Assembly (NCBI RefSeq): GCF_036417845.1
Contig: NC_089981.1
Location: 19,798,001-19,862,000, forward strand
Length of the DNA stretch: 64,000 nucleotides
From: Apteryx mantelli
Lineage: Eukaryota; Chordata; Aves; Apterygiformes; Apterygidae
Direction: 5' to 3'
Position 1 is the stretch's first letter. Every line of letters begins with the position of its first letter. The notes under the pieces were generated by a model. The model saw nothing but the letters and a program-made list of their open reading frames with translations, was not told the origin of the DNA and did no database searches. Of this stretch, positions 24,899 to 35,577 are shown one piece after another. Position numbers and translations under genes: made by a program.

Positions 24899-26059
24899 TG
24901 GTACTGTCCTTAATCGCTGCAGAGAGACCTAGAAGGAAGAGGGTGAAAACAATGCTGGATGCAATTTCCACTTCAAAATATCAATGTGAAAAGATGACAC
25001 TGCCTTTGAGGTTAAATGGAAAAGGAAAAAAGTAAAAGAACTGCTGATTATTCTCTTGCAGTGACAGTAACCTCTTTGGAAGAAAAAACTCAGCAGTTCT
25101 TAGAAAGTCTTTTCCATAAGCATCCAACAAAGAAAGCAGGGTGTCACAACCTGTTCTGTGACCCCTGATTCCCTTCCAGGCACAAATCCAGTATCTACAT
25201 GCAGATTTTGGGGGGCTCATGAGATGTTTCATAAATATAATGATGACAGCTGCGGACCATGCACCCTTATTCATGTTTTCCTGTATTTTGATGCAGCAGC
25301 TACAGTGCCTAAGCAGATCCCTCTCAAGGCTCCAGGTAATACAAGGTCCTATCACAAAGCGGAAGGGTATCTTGGAACTTAAAGTTCTGGGGAAAGGTGG
25401 CTGTGCTTTCAGGGTGGAAACTGGCCTCTCTTTATCTGTTTACAGACTAGGCAGAGTCTTTCCTTCTGCTCTTGTTTCCTTCATTAGAAGTGAGATTCAT
25501 TGGACTACCACGCTATAGACAAGCTAGAGCCAAAGTGGCCCTCTGGCTTTCCTGGCAGTGTAGAGGATTGGCTCTTCTGACCTATTATGAACTATTTCTC
25601 TTAGATTAAGAAGACTTATCCTCTGAGGGTAGCTTGACTATGGGAGAGGTTTAAATGAAAAGCTCGGGCTTTGAGGCTTGTTCCGTAGATGTCGAAAAGG
25701 TGACCAAGGCCAGCTGCCTCCCTGCACACCATCGTGCACGCCAAACAACTCCTTCAGCTAGACACTCACTTTTAACCTTTTGACGCAAGACCTTTTGACA
25801 AAGGTTGCCAAGGTGGGTAAATCTTAAGGCAAATCTCCCCTTAATCATTTCCTTTCCAGTTCAGGGGTTTGGTCTCTTTTGCACAGCTGATGTGAAAGTG
25901 CTCAAGCAGACATCTAAAATATCTGTTGTTACGTTAGAAGTCCAGAACCAACTGTTATTAAATAATATAGATGTGATGAAACATATCTAAGTAGAAACTT
26001 CTATGCTCAGTCAAGCGAGACTACTCTCAGCTTAATTACAGAAGGGTATACTACTTCTC

Positions 26060-26091
<32 letters not shown>
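26060..26091. repeat. (TAG)n microsatellite, unit B
   Basis: Same length as in unit A, which supports very recent common origin of this tract. Confidence 0.95.
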
Positions 26092-26585
26092 CCCTTCAAA
26101 TGCCCTTTCAGAATACTAAGGCATGCCTTAAGCTGTCATTTTCACAGGCTTTAGAAAGGATTTTCCAATGGGTAACAGAATGCCTACATGTTCCTCCAAT
26201 GCAGGGCATGATACAATGCTTGCCTTACACTTCCACTAACCTCTTCATTGCAAAGCTCTCCCCTTACCTGAGGAAGTGCTTGCTAAAATAAATTGGAGTC
26301 AGGCACTTCTGCAGGGCAATTCATCCCCTCCAAAGAAAGGTCTTAGCCATTTGGGGTAAATCATCACCTGTAGCTGCTCACTTCCTGCTTTTAAAGGGAA
26401 AGCAGAGACCTGTGTAGAGCTAAACTTACAAAGGTTGGATGCCCAAGAGTCAGTGAAGATTCCTCACAGGACAGAGATCTGCACATAGGGCAAAGAAGGA
26501 GTGATCTAGGATATCACTGAGTGCATATAACCATTGAAACAAGAGTGCTGCTGAAGAATACCTAGTGAGAACGGGTGGCCTTCAT

Positions 26586-27124
26586 CACAGAATCACAGAC
26601 TGGTGGAGCTTGGAGGGGACCTTTGGAGATCATCTAGTCCAACGCCCCTTTTCAAGCAGGGTCACCTAGGTCATGTTGCACAGGATCGCGTCCAGGCGGC
26701 TTTTGAATATCTCCAGAGAAGGAGACTCCACAACCTCTCTGGGCAACCTGTTCCAGTGCTCTGTCACCCTCACAGTGAAGAAGTTTTTTCTCACGGTCAG
26801 ATGGAACTTCCTGTGTTTCAGTTTGTGCCTGTTGCCTCTTGTCCTGTCGCTGGGCACCGCTGAAAACAGTCTGGCCCATCGTCTTGACACCCTCCCTTAA
26901 GATATCTGTATACCTTGATAAGATCCCCTCTCAGTCTTCTCTTCTCCAGGCTGAGCAGGCCCAGCTCTCGCAGCCTTTTCTCTTAAGAGAGAAGCTCCAG
27001 TCCCCCCCTAATGATCTTCATAGCCCTTTGCTGGACTCTCTCTGATACTTCCATGTCTCTCTTCTACTAAGGAGCCCAGAAATGGACACAGTACTCCAGA
27101 AGTTATACCACGTGAGCCTCAAGT
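26586..27124 (-). mobile_element. CR1 LINE 3' fragment 2, unit B
   Basis: Duplicate of the second CR1 of unit A, within the near-identical tract. Confidence 0.92.
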
Positions 27125-29444
27125 GAAGGTCCTGAAAAAGATAAGGACAACTTAATTTGTGGGGGGGAGGAAACAGGAGGATGGAGCAGTCATGAGTGAC
27201 AGAAAGCTACATTCTCTTTTGCACCTTCCTGCTGGGGTCCAGGATTGTCTGCACTGCCTACAGGAGCGCTGGTCACGGCCAGCTACCTGCAGCAGAGCTG
27301 CCGGCAAAGCCCCGTTTCACCATGCATCCCGGGGCTCTGGAGCCCAGCCAACTTTCCCCTGGGTGTCAGCAACATCCTGAGGAGGCCAAGGCAGAAGCTC
27401 TTCCTGGGCAGATGTGGCCATTCCTTGCCTGACACAGCTACCTGCCCAAGCAAGTGGGGAGTATGGGCTCAAACTTTCTTTCTAGCAAGTTCCTCTGGCG
27501 TTTCTCCCAAGCCCATCTGGACTTGTTTCCATAATGCAGAAACAATACAGATGTGAGGCGAGCTTGGACCTGACAACAGCCTGGGACCCACGCTTGAAAA
27601 ACCACCAGGACCTAGCAGAGCTGTGTCAAAGTATGCCTTGGATGTCGGTGTGCTCTCTGCTTCCTGGTGCTTTGTCCCCTGGACTCCGCGTAGGACTGGT
27701 GGGGAAGGTGCTCTTCTACAGATGTGTCATCCCGTGGTGAAAAGTAAGTGTAACCAACCCAGGGATGGTTGTGTGTTTGGGTGAGGCAAAATTGCCCCAC
27801 CCACAGGACCTCATCCTGTTAACATACATTAGTCTTCCAGAGTTTTCAGCAGAACCTGAAATCTCCAACTGTCATGCCTCTTACCTGGATACAGACAAGC
27901 TGTAATGATTCAGACAAACTTTCAAAAGTGAATAGTAATGGTGAGGTATTTGGCCAGCGTTCATTTTGGAAGCGTGCCACGGGTGAGACAAGCTGACAAA
28001 GGTTCTGCCTTATTCTGGGACGTGGAAAAAATTAACTTTAGCACCTGACTTAAACACAGTGCTAAACTAAGAATCCCCCTTGGCCGTGTTGCTTGTGCAC
28101 TATGACACTCTTCCTGCTCGTGAATTCTAGTGAGCAGCACAGGTCTAGTAAGGTTAATCCGACACCATGTGTAAAAGCATTATTCCATGTGCCCTGCCAT
28201 TTCCCACCTCTTCTTTTGCATCTTTGCTGCATTCTTTATCAGTAGTTTCTTAGCAAGATCCTTAATTTCCTACCTCACATTGGTGCTCCTGCAGTTCTTC
28301 ACAGTTCTCCTCCGTCCCAGTGAAACTACAGGCAGGTAGGATCATCAGCCAGGTGCTGACGGAGGATTTTCTCCAGGCACAAAGTTATCCAATTCTTCTC
28401 AGAGACATATGAGGACACTCAACACATCGCCATCCAGCATCTCTTTGTCTCAGAAATTCACTCACGTTTGCTCCGTTCAGTGGTCTCCCCGAGCTATTGG
28501 CAGACCCCCACTCAGTGAGGACTGAGCGGAAGTCCAAATATAGGCTCTGTCGGTCTCTGTGAAAACAGAATGATGTCCCACTCATCCCATACTCATGGGA
28601 TAAGTTATCAGAGGTTCTCCAGGGCACCTGGTAAACAGAGCGAGCTTCCCCTGAGGACCTGGGCTTGCATCACGCAGAGATTTCTCTCTGCAGCTAATGT
28701 TTTGGCAAATCCCCCAAACATATCAGAAATAATGCCTGCAGAGGATAAGTCATTATACTGACGCACTTAACTTTGCAGGGAAGAACTAAACACAAGACAA
28801 TGCATTTCTGTGGAAGGATGTAAATCAGAAGAACAACTTCTTCCTGTGTTTCTGGAGAAACACGTATGAGTAACTTCTTACTACTGGCTCAGTTGAAGGA
28901 AATCTGTTCGTCTCTGTCATGGCCAGTCACGTTAAATTTACTTTTATTTGTGTAATATTTTTGCTTGAATTGAACGTGCGTTAAAGAAAAAGCATACCAA
29001 AACACAGAAATCAATCTGCTACCATTCTCCCTTCTCCAGTTTGAAGACAACTTGCAGTTTCATATTGCCCTTCCTCATACGATTGTGCAGCAGGGTTTTC
29101 CTCCGGTGGGGTGCCATATCAGCTTCTTTACTTAGTCTTTTCAAGGACTCAGGCTAGCTTTGGACACCTCTGCAGGACATATCACTCATCAGAAGCACCT
29201 ATTTCTCACTGTACAGGATTAAGGACACCTGGACAACAAGGCCAGACTTACAGAAACAACTTTTGAACACCTGCAGTTAGGCGGGTGAATCCCAACCAGG
29301 ACACTGTTTTACCAAGTCTCTGAGTTCACACTCAGTGAGTTTACATCTGTTGTTACTAAGTCTTTCTTTCTGGGATTTACCTCCAACTCTGGAGGTAACA
29401 CCTACCTCTGGGCTAGTTTACCTGAGGTTCTCTCTGCTCACAAA

Positions 29445-30150
29445 TGCATTCATTTCTAAGAGGATCAAGCTTGGCTTCCCCCACAGCACCTCACGCTCCA
29501 CAGTTTGTCCAGTTCTCCACTGATAGTTCAACCTGTGGAGAACATAGAGGGCAAAATGGAGATATCTGTTCTCTCCAGAAGCAGTGTGCCCCAGCCCAGC
29601 TCAGGGGCTAAGGACTCCCTTAATGCACCATGACCAGTGGAGCACCTCTGGACACGGGAGCCACCTGATCACTGCTCCGGGGCCCGGGGGCAGCCCCACA
29701 CCAGAGCCCTACCACAGCTGGAGAACCGGGTGCCAAGCACACAGCCCTTCATCTCCTCTGGGGCTGCTCCCCACAAGATGCTCTTGGCCATGGGAGACCA
29801 CTTTCATCCTCCAAGCAGATCACTGCCTTGCACGACCTTTCTTCTGATGGATGCCAATGCAGGGCTGGCTGTACGGCCCTGCCAGCGTCACAAGTGGCAT
29901 TTCAGCTAGTGCTTTTCTTCTGCAGCATTCCTTCCTTCCTTCCTTCCTTTTCTGTGTGCCTGTGGCCTCAGTGTGGGAAGCAGGGCAGATATCTAACCCT
30001 CAGCTCAGCTGAGGAGGACTCTCAGGCAGTATGCTTTGGCTCCCTGGTGGCAGTGATACACTTGCAGGTGGGAATGGACAGTGGCTGCAAACAGCTGGGG
30101 AAGGGATGCATATGAGTTGCCTGAGAGCACCTGTGAAAGAAAAGCCTTGT
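29445..30150. other. About 700 bases present only in unit C
   Basis: Lies between 'tctctgctcacaa' and 'gtccaacctaaaacatgcca', which are almost adjacent in units A, B and E (near 1219-1235). It holds a TTCC run at 29928-29949. No transposon ends or protein family were recognised. It is either an insertion in C or sequence deleted from the common ancestor of the other copies. Confidence 0.75.
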
Positions 30151-30370
30151 CCAACCTAAAACATGCCATGTGCCACCATTAAGACATGTTCAGGAGCTGC
30201 TCTGCTGTACTCATGCCAGTAGAGAGCAGTGGTGGTATTTTAAGGATGCTTGGAAAAAAACAGGATGTCTCATTCAACATGTTGCCTAGTTTAGCATTAC
30301 TGTCTCCACATCACATACTATCCAGGGTGGCCTGCGCAAAGGTCCTGGCTCTTCAGCCCCTTCGTAGGTG

Positions 30371-31127
30371 ATCACTGAATCAGAGTAATCACGGACTCGG
30401 GTGGGAAGGGACCTCAGGAGGCCTCTAGTCCAACCTCCTCCTTAATGCAGGTTTTCAACACTGAATTCACATCACATTGCACAGGGCCTTCTCCAGTCAA
30501 GGCTTGAAAAATCTCCAAGGATGGAGGCTGCACAGCCTTGCTGGACCCCCTTCCAGTGCCCGACTGTCCTCTGGGGGGAAAAACAGTCTTCTATCCAGTC
30601 AAACCTCCCCATTTTGGTTTATGACCACTGTCCCTCATCTCTCTGCTGTGCACCTCAGCAGAGTCTGGCTTTGGCTTCTTGATAACCGGCGTGTAGGCAC
30701 TGTGAGGCTGCTCTTAGGTCCTCCCAAGGCCTTCTGGTCTCCAGGCTAAGTAAGCACTTTCCCCTCAGCTTCTTCTCACAGGTGGTCCCCAACTGTCTTG
30801 GTGGTCCCTGCTAGACTTGCTCGGGTTTGTTGACACCATTCTTGCTGTGGGGGCCAAACCTGGAGGGGGTACCCAAACATGGCCTAAGAAGTGCCAAGTA
30901 AAGGGGGATAAGCACAGCCCTCCACATCCTGGCTGTGCTCCTGTGCACGTGGCCCAGGATGCTCTAGGCTCCACTCGCTGCCAGGGCACACTGCTGGCTC
31001 AGGCTTGCCTGCCAGGACTGCAGGTCTCCCAGCAGAGATGCTCCCCAGCACACACCAGTCTGTCACAGGCACAGCACTTATCATTTCTCCCCGCTGAAGT
31101 TCATGAGGTTCCTGGTGGCCCATTCCC
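30371..31127 (-). mobile_element. CR1 LINE 3' fragment, unit C, cut by duplication breakpoint
   Basis: Same insertion as in units A and B. Here the element ends abruptly where the duplicated block ends, so the CR1 contains the junction to the MROH locus. Confidence 0.85.
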
Positions 31128-31237
31128 ATTCCTGGCTGGGCCTGGCCTGTGGGAGAATGCCTAGACTGGGCAGTGCAGTCCCAGAACAGGTTTGCCTGCC
31201 CTGCTCAGGACCAACGCTACCTTCTTCCCCCTGCCAG

Positions 31238-34200
31238 AGAGATGAGAAAGGCCCTGCATCCCCAGCGTGCCTGGATCTTCCACCAGCTGACAGTGCTGCT
31301 CAGCAGCGAGGAGCCCTGCCACGAGATCCCTGCCATGGCTTTCCTCATCGAGGTGAGCCCAGTGCCAAGCGGGGCCTCTCTGGGGTGCCACAAACCACTC
31401 TACTCTCTTGTGCCCGCAGCTTTGGGGTGCTTGGCAGTGAATGGAGCGGGGCAGTGGGTGCATCCCAGCAGTACCCTTGGCCTCAGCACATTTCTGGTGG
31501 GATAACTCTTGTCACCACCTGTATTTCATGCCTCCTTTGTGCCTGCTTTCTCTCCTCGACTGCTCCTCAGAGGCATGAGAACAAGAGGCTGCGGCTGGCT
31601 GCGAGGCCCAGAGGAGCAAGCGAGCGTTCTGCACGGTGTGCCCTGAAGCACAGGGCAGGGCCACAGGGGCTCTCACAACCGCTGCTGCCTTCAGGCTGGC
31701 CCTTGTCTGGGCCTGGTGGCCTTGCCCCGAGCTCTTGCTTTGATCCGGCACTGCCTGCTATGGCAAGTGCTGCCAGCTTCATCAGCCTGTCGCTGCTGTG
31801 TGTGTTTCAGCTGCTGGTCTGTGCTGACCTTAGCGGAGAGGACGAGCGTGTCCTGAACCTCTTCCAGAGATACCTGCAAAGCCAGAGCACAGTCATGCGT
31901 GGGCTGGTGTTGAGAGGCCTCCTCATACTGTGTGGGAGACCCGAGACGGTGAGTGGGGACAGCCGGCTGAAGCCATGCCAGCGGCCTGGGGCTGGGCAGG
32001 GAGTGCTGGGTAACACAGTAGCTTGCACTTTGCTGCGAATCAGGAGCGGTGATAGCTACCCTCTTCCTCTGCCCCCAAGTCCTTTGGGGCAGAGCCTTGG
32101 CTGTGCTGCACAAGGAGAACAGCACCGGTGCCACAGAGGGACCTTGGCCCTGCACCAAGCAAGCCAGCTCCAAACCACCTCAGTCGCAGGAACATTGTGC
32201 TCAATGCAGTTGCGTTTCACACAGGCAAGGAAAATGCAGGCCCTGTTGCCAGTCATCATGGAGTGCCTGCAGGATGCAAACAGGGACATCGGCGCACAGG
32301 CCCTAGTTGTGCTCAGCAACATGCTCCATCTCCTGGAGGACGGGCAGAGGGCCAGCCCCATCGCTCTGCAGCTGGCTCAGCAGCTCCTGCCACTCTTGGA
32401 TGACGTAAGGCTGGGGGCAGAGCCGGGGGTCCTGCTGGCGGGCCTGTGTGTGCTATGTATGGCATCAGGGCTCTGGGCTGTTTGTCTCCACGTGTGCCCA
32501 CTAGCATGGGAATTTGTGCCTCCCTCTGCAGAAGGGGTCCTGGCTGCTGTCAGGAAACTTTTTGCCCTGCAGGTTTCGGACCACTGCCCTGTCCTCCTCC
32601 TGCAGCACAGCCCTGAATAGCCTGGCTTCTTCAGCAGTGGCCTGGGGCAGAGCCCATCCCTGGCATGGCCCATGCTCATGCCCAGCCCAGCAGATGCACG
32701 GTCCATAATGACAACTTCCCTTCAGCCCCTTGCAGGCCACCACAACTTCTCCCTCCTCCCTTCCCATCCCCGGGGCATCCCAGCCCCCGTGACAGGCACT
32801 GCGTGCCCAGCCCAGGCCCTGGGCAGTCCAGCTGCAGGCTGAGGCTTGCTCTCAGAGCCCAGGCAGCTCTGCCAGGCATGACCGCGGGCTCTCAGCACTC
32901 ACTGGGGCAGGCACATGAGGCTTTGAGCAGGGGGATGCGCCCACGGGCCAAGGTGGAGGGCCAGCCCCGTCTGCTCCAGCCACATGGACCCCCTTGCTCA
33001 TCGTGGGTTTGCAGCAGCCAGTGCTGAGCTCCTCTCCTCTTCCTTCCCACCAGGAGTCCAGCTGTGTGCGAAAGCTCTCCATCCAGCTCCTCAAAGATGC
33101 GATGGAGATGGTAGTGGGCACTGCAAGGCAGCAGATGAAGCAGCAAGTGCAGAGGAGCCTGCTTCTCCTGTTCTTCCACTTGCATGACCAGGTCCAGAGC
33201 GTGGCCCAGGTGTGCCTTTCTAACCTGACCGGTCATCTGGGGAGGGCAATGCTGACCCCCTTTGGGTGGGCCTGAGCATCAGGAGCAAAGGCTGCTGGCA
33301 ATCAGACCCTTTGAATGTGTGTCACCTTGAGGCCCAACCTCCTGAGTGCCAGAGGAGGGTGCAGAGACCCCCTCCCTGTCTACACCAAGCCCACCGCTGC
33401 CTTCGTCCTCCTGCCATGCCTCCTCCTGCACACATGGATGGAGAGGTGGGGTCCCCTCACACCCCCCACTCCCTCCATACAGCCCTCCACCAGCACAGGC
33501 CACAGGAAGAGACCCTGCAGGCGCAGAGCTAGCAGGGGCTGGAAAGCCAGGCACGGACATTTCCCAGCCCTGCACCCCCGGTTCCGGGCTCTGGAGTCTG
33601 GGCACAAGGGAGCAGCAACCAAGCAGGATGGGGAGCCCAGCACTATGCTGGGAATGCCCAGGGGAGGCGCTTCTGCCTGAGGCCTGCACCGGCGTCTCTG
33701 TGACCGCAGCACTTCAGCCTCCTCCTGCCCTTGGCTACAGCTCAGCAGCTCTTAGGGATCTCTGTCCTGCTGCCCTGGCAGCACAAGGGGCCTCAGATGG
33801 TGGTTGCCTCACATCTCTGCCTGGGGCATTGGAACCCAGGGCCACGCTTGGTCCCCAGCTGCGGCATCTTCCCATCAGGGGCCAAGAAAGGCTCCGAGCC
33901 TTGCCACAAGGAGGGAGGCGCAAGGTCTCCTCCCCTGGGCCGTGCTGGCATCTCCTAGCCTCTGCTGCTGTGCAGGCCTCTCAGGAAGCCCTTCTCAGGG
34001 CTGCGAAGTTGCTGAAATGGGAGCAGCTCAGGCACCTGACCGAGACATCGCAGACGTGGAGGATCGGCGAGTGCCTGGAAAGGACAGCCCCAAAGTGCCC
34101 AGCACCCAGCCTCCACAAGGCCTGCCCCCCTCCAGGCCCAATGTGTGGGGCAGGCAGCTGTGCCCCTACCCACAGCTGCAACCACAGCCCCCAGCCTGGA

Positions 34201-35577
34201 GCTTCGCACATGCTCCCTTTCCTCAAGGACACTGCCCCGGCAGGCTGTTCTCCAGGCTCCTCTCCCCTTGCTCACCCCGGCATGCTAAAGCAGCCCCTGG
34301 CCCAGCTGACACTTCAGCATCCCTGGGGAGCACCTTGCCCTCTGCTCCCTCCAAACCTCAGCACTACATGGCTCGTGGCTGGGCAAATGTCCCAGCAGGG
34401 GCAGGAAGGGCAGACTGGTCCTGCGGGCAGGGACTGGCCAGCTGAGTGCGGAGGGTCTGCACCAACCCTGTGCCCTTGTGCTCTCTCCAGCTGGCGGGAG
34501 ACAGGAGCAGGATAGAGGAATACCTGCGCCAGGGCCTGCTCTACTTGGAGAGCCCACAGGAGCCCTTGCAAGAGGCAGCTGTGAGGTTTCTTGGTGAGCC
34601 ACACAACCGCTGGGGTCCCTCTCTATCCCAGGGCAGCTTGGTCCCAGTCCTGGCTGTTGCACTGGCAGTGACAACCAGCCCTGTGGCTGTCAGAGCCCCC
34701 ACTGCCCTGTGCAGGGCCTGGGTGCCCGGCAGCTCCATGTCACCCTCTCCCATCCCTGTCCTTGCATGTGCTGTTAGTGGGAGCCTTCTTCAGGCCCTTA
34801 CAGCCTCCTTGAGTGCTATGCTCTGGAGACCACCCTGGAGTCAGCCCTGCCTGTGGGGAGCAGGGTGCGGGGCCAGGCCGGCAGGGCTGGCAGGAGCTGT
34901 GCTGCTGGGGCTGCGCTGGGCAGCGGCATTTGTGACAGGCTGTGTGTGCCTAGGGCTCCTCGGGCAGCACATGAGGGACCAGAGCGAGGAGAAGCTGCAG
35001 GACATCTTTGAGGGTGAGTGAGGGCCATCAGGCTGTCAGCCAGGGCTGGCAGGGAGGAAGAAAGACCCTGGGCAGCGAGCGCCAATCCCCATCCCCAGGC
35101 AAGGAGGCTTCTGCTCCCCGTGTGCAGCAGGGGCCATGTGGGGAGAGGAGAGAGAGAGATTTCAGGGGCCTTTGGGACATTCCTGGCCAGACACGTGCAG
35201 CTGATCCATTTGTCCCCCCTGCTCTCTCCTGGCCCTGGGAAGAGCTGGGTGGGACTGGCCCTGGCAGGAGGCCAGGGCATGCCTGAGGTCTGCACAGATA
35301 CAGGTGGTTGATCTCTGCTCTCGTCCTTCCTATTTCAGCCCTTCAGCCCTTGCAGAGGACAAGCATGCCTTCAATCCGTTCCCTGGTGGTCCAAACCATC
35401 CTGATCCTGAGAGCTTCAAGGACAAAGTCTCCATACAGAGCCAACCAAGGAACCGTGGCCTCCGGGATCTGGAGCATGTGGAAGAGGTGGCAGCGTTCTC
35501 TGGCAGAAAACTGCATTTGCTGCCGGAGCTCTGCTCAGTCCTCATCTCGGGGTGCTCTGCACACAGGGGCCACCTGA
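31238..35577 (+). CDS. MROH (maestro heat-like repeat) family gene, 3' part
   Basis: HEAT-repeat protein of the MROH family; its molecular role is poorly known. Eight exons are inferred: 31238-31352, 31811-31948, 32225-32404, 33054-33209, 33976-34077, 34491-34593, 34954-35013, 35339-35577. All junction phases agree. Family-typical stretches are LFQRYLQSQSTVMRGLVLRG (exon 2), SPIALQLAQQLLPLLDD (exon 3), VRKLSIQLLKDAMEMVV (exon 4), ASQEALLRAAKLLKW (exon 5), YLESPQEPLQEAAVRFLG (exons 6-7) and SIRSLVVQTILILRAS (exon 8). This gives about 360 residues, the C-terminal third of a usual MROH protein. The reading frame enters exon 1 with an incomplete codon, so upstream exons are required but are not seen. 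A duplication junction lies only 110 bases before exon 1. Exon 5 lacks a GT donor (GA at 34078-34079). A polyadenylation signal (attaaa, 35742) follows the stop. It may be an expressed partial gene or a recently truncated pseudogene. Confidence 0.8.

Larger units (their letters stand above)
14416..28235. repeat. Segmental duplication unit B
   Basis: Second full tandem copy, in the same orientation as unit A. Its left part differs from A by scattered substitutions and indels, about 2-3 percent by eye. The 6.1 kb that carries the CR1 tail, the OR gene and the second CR1 is almost identical to A. Unit B lacks about 125 bases inside the first CR1 (near 16650), about 400 bases near 20905 and about 290 bases near 27788 that A has. 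Confidence 0.95.
28236..31127. repeat. Segmental duplication unit C, truncated
   Basis: Third copy of the unit start. It aligns to positions 1-2206, with about 700 extra bases at 29445-30150. Homology stops abruptly inside the CR1 at the bases cattccc, and the next exon-bearing sequence belongs to a MROH gene. The OR pseudogene and OR gene of the unit are absent from this copy. Confidence 0.93.

Noticed and set aside
31103-32620. A 505-residue open frame over the MROH region
   Set aside because: It joins MROH exons 2 and 3 by reading through introns that have good splice sites. Only the exon parts match the family.
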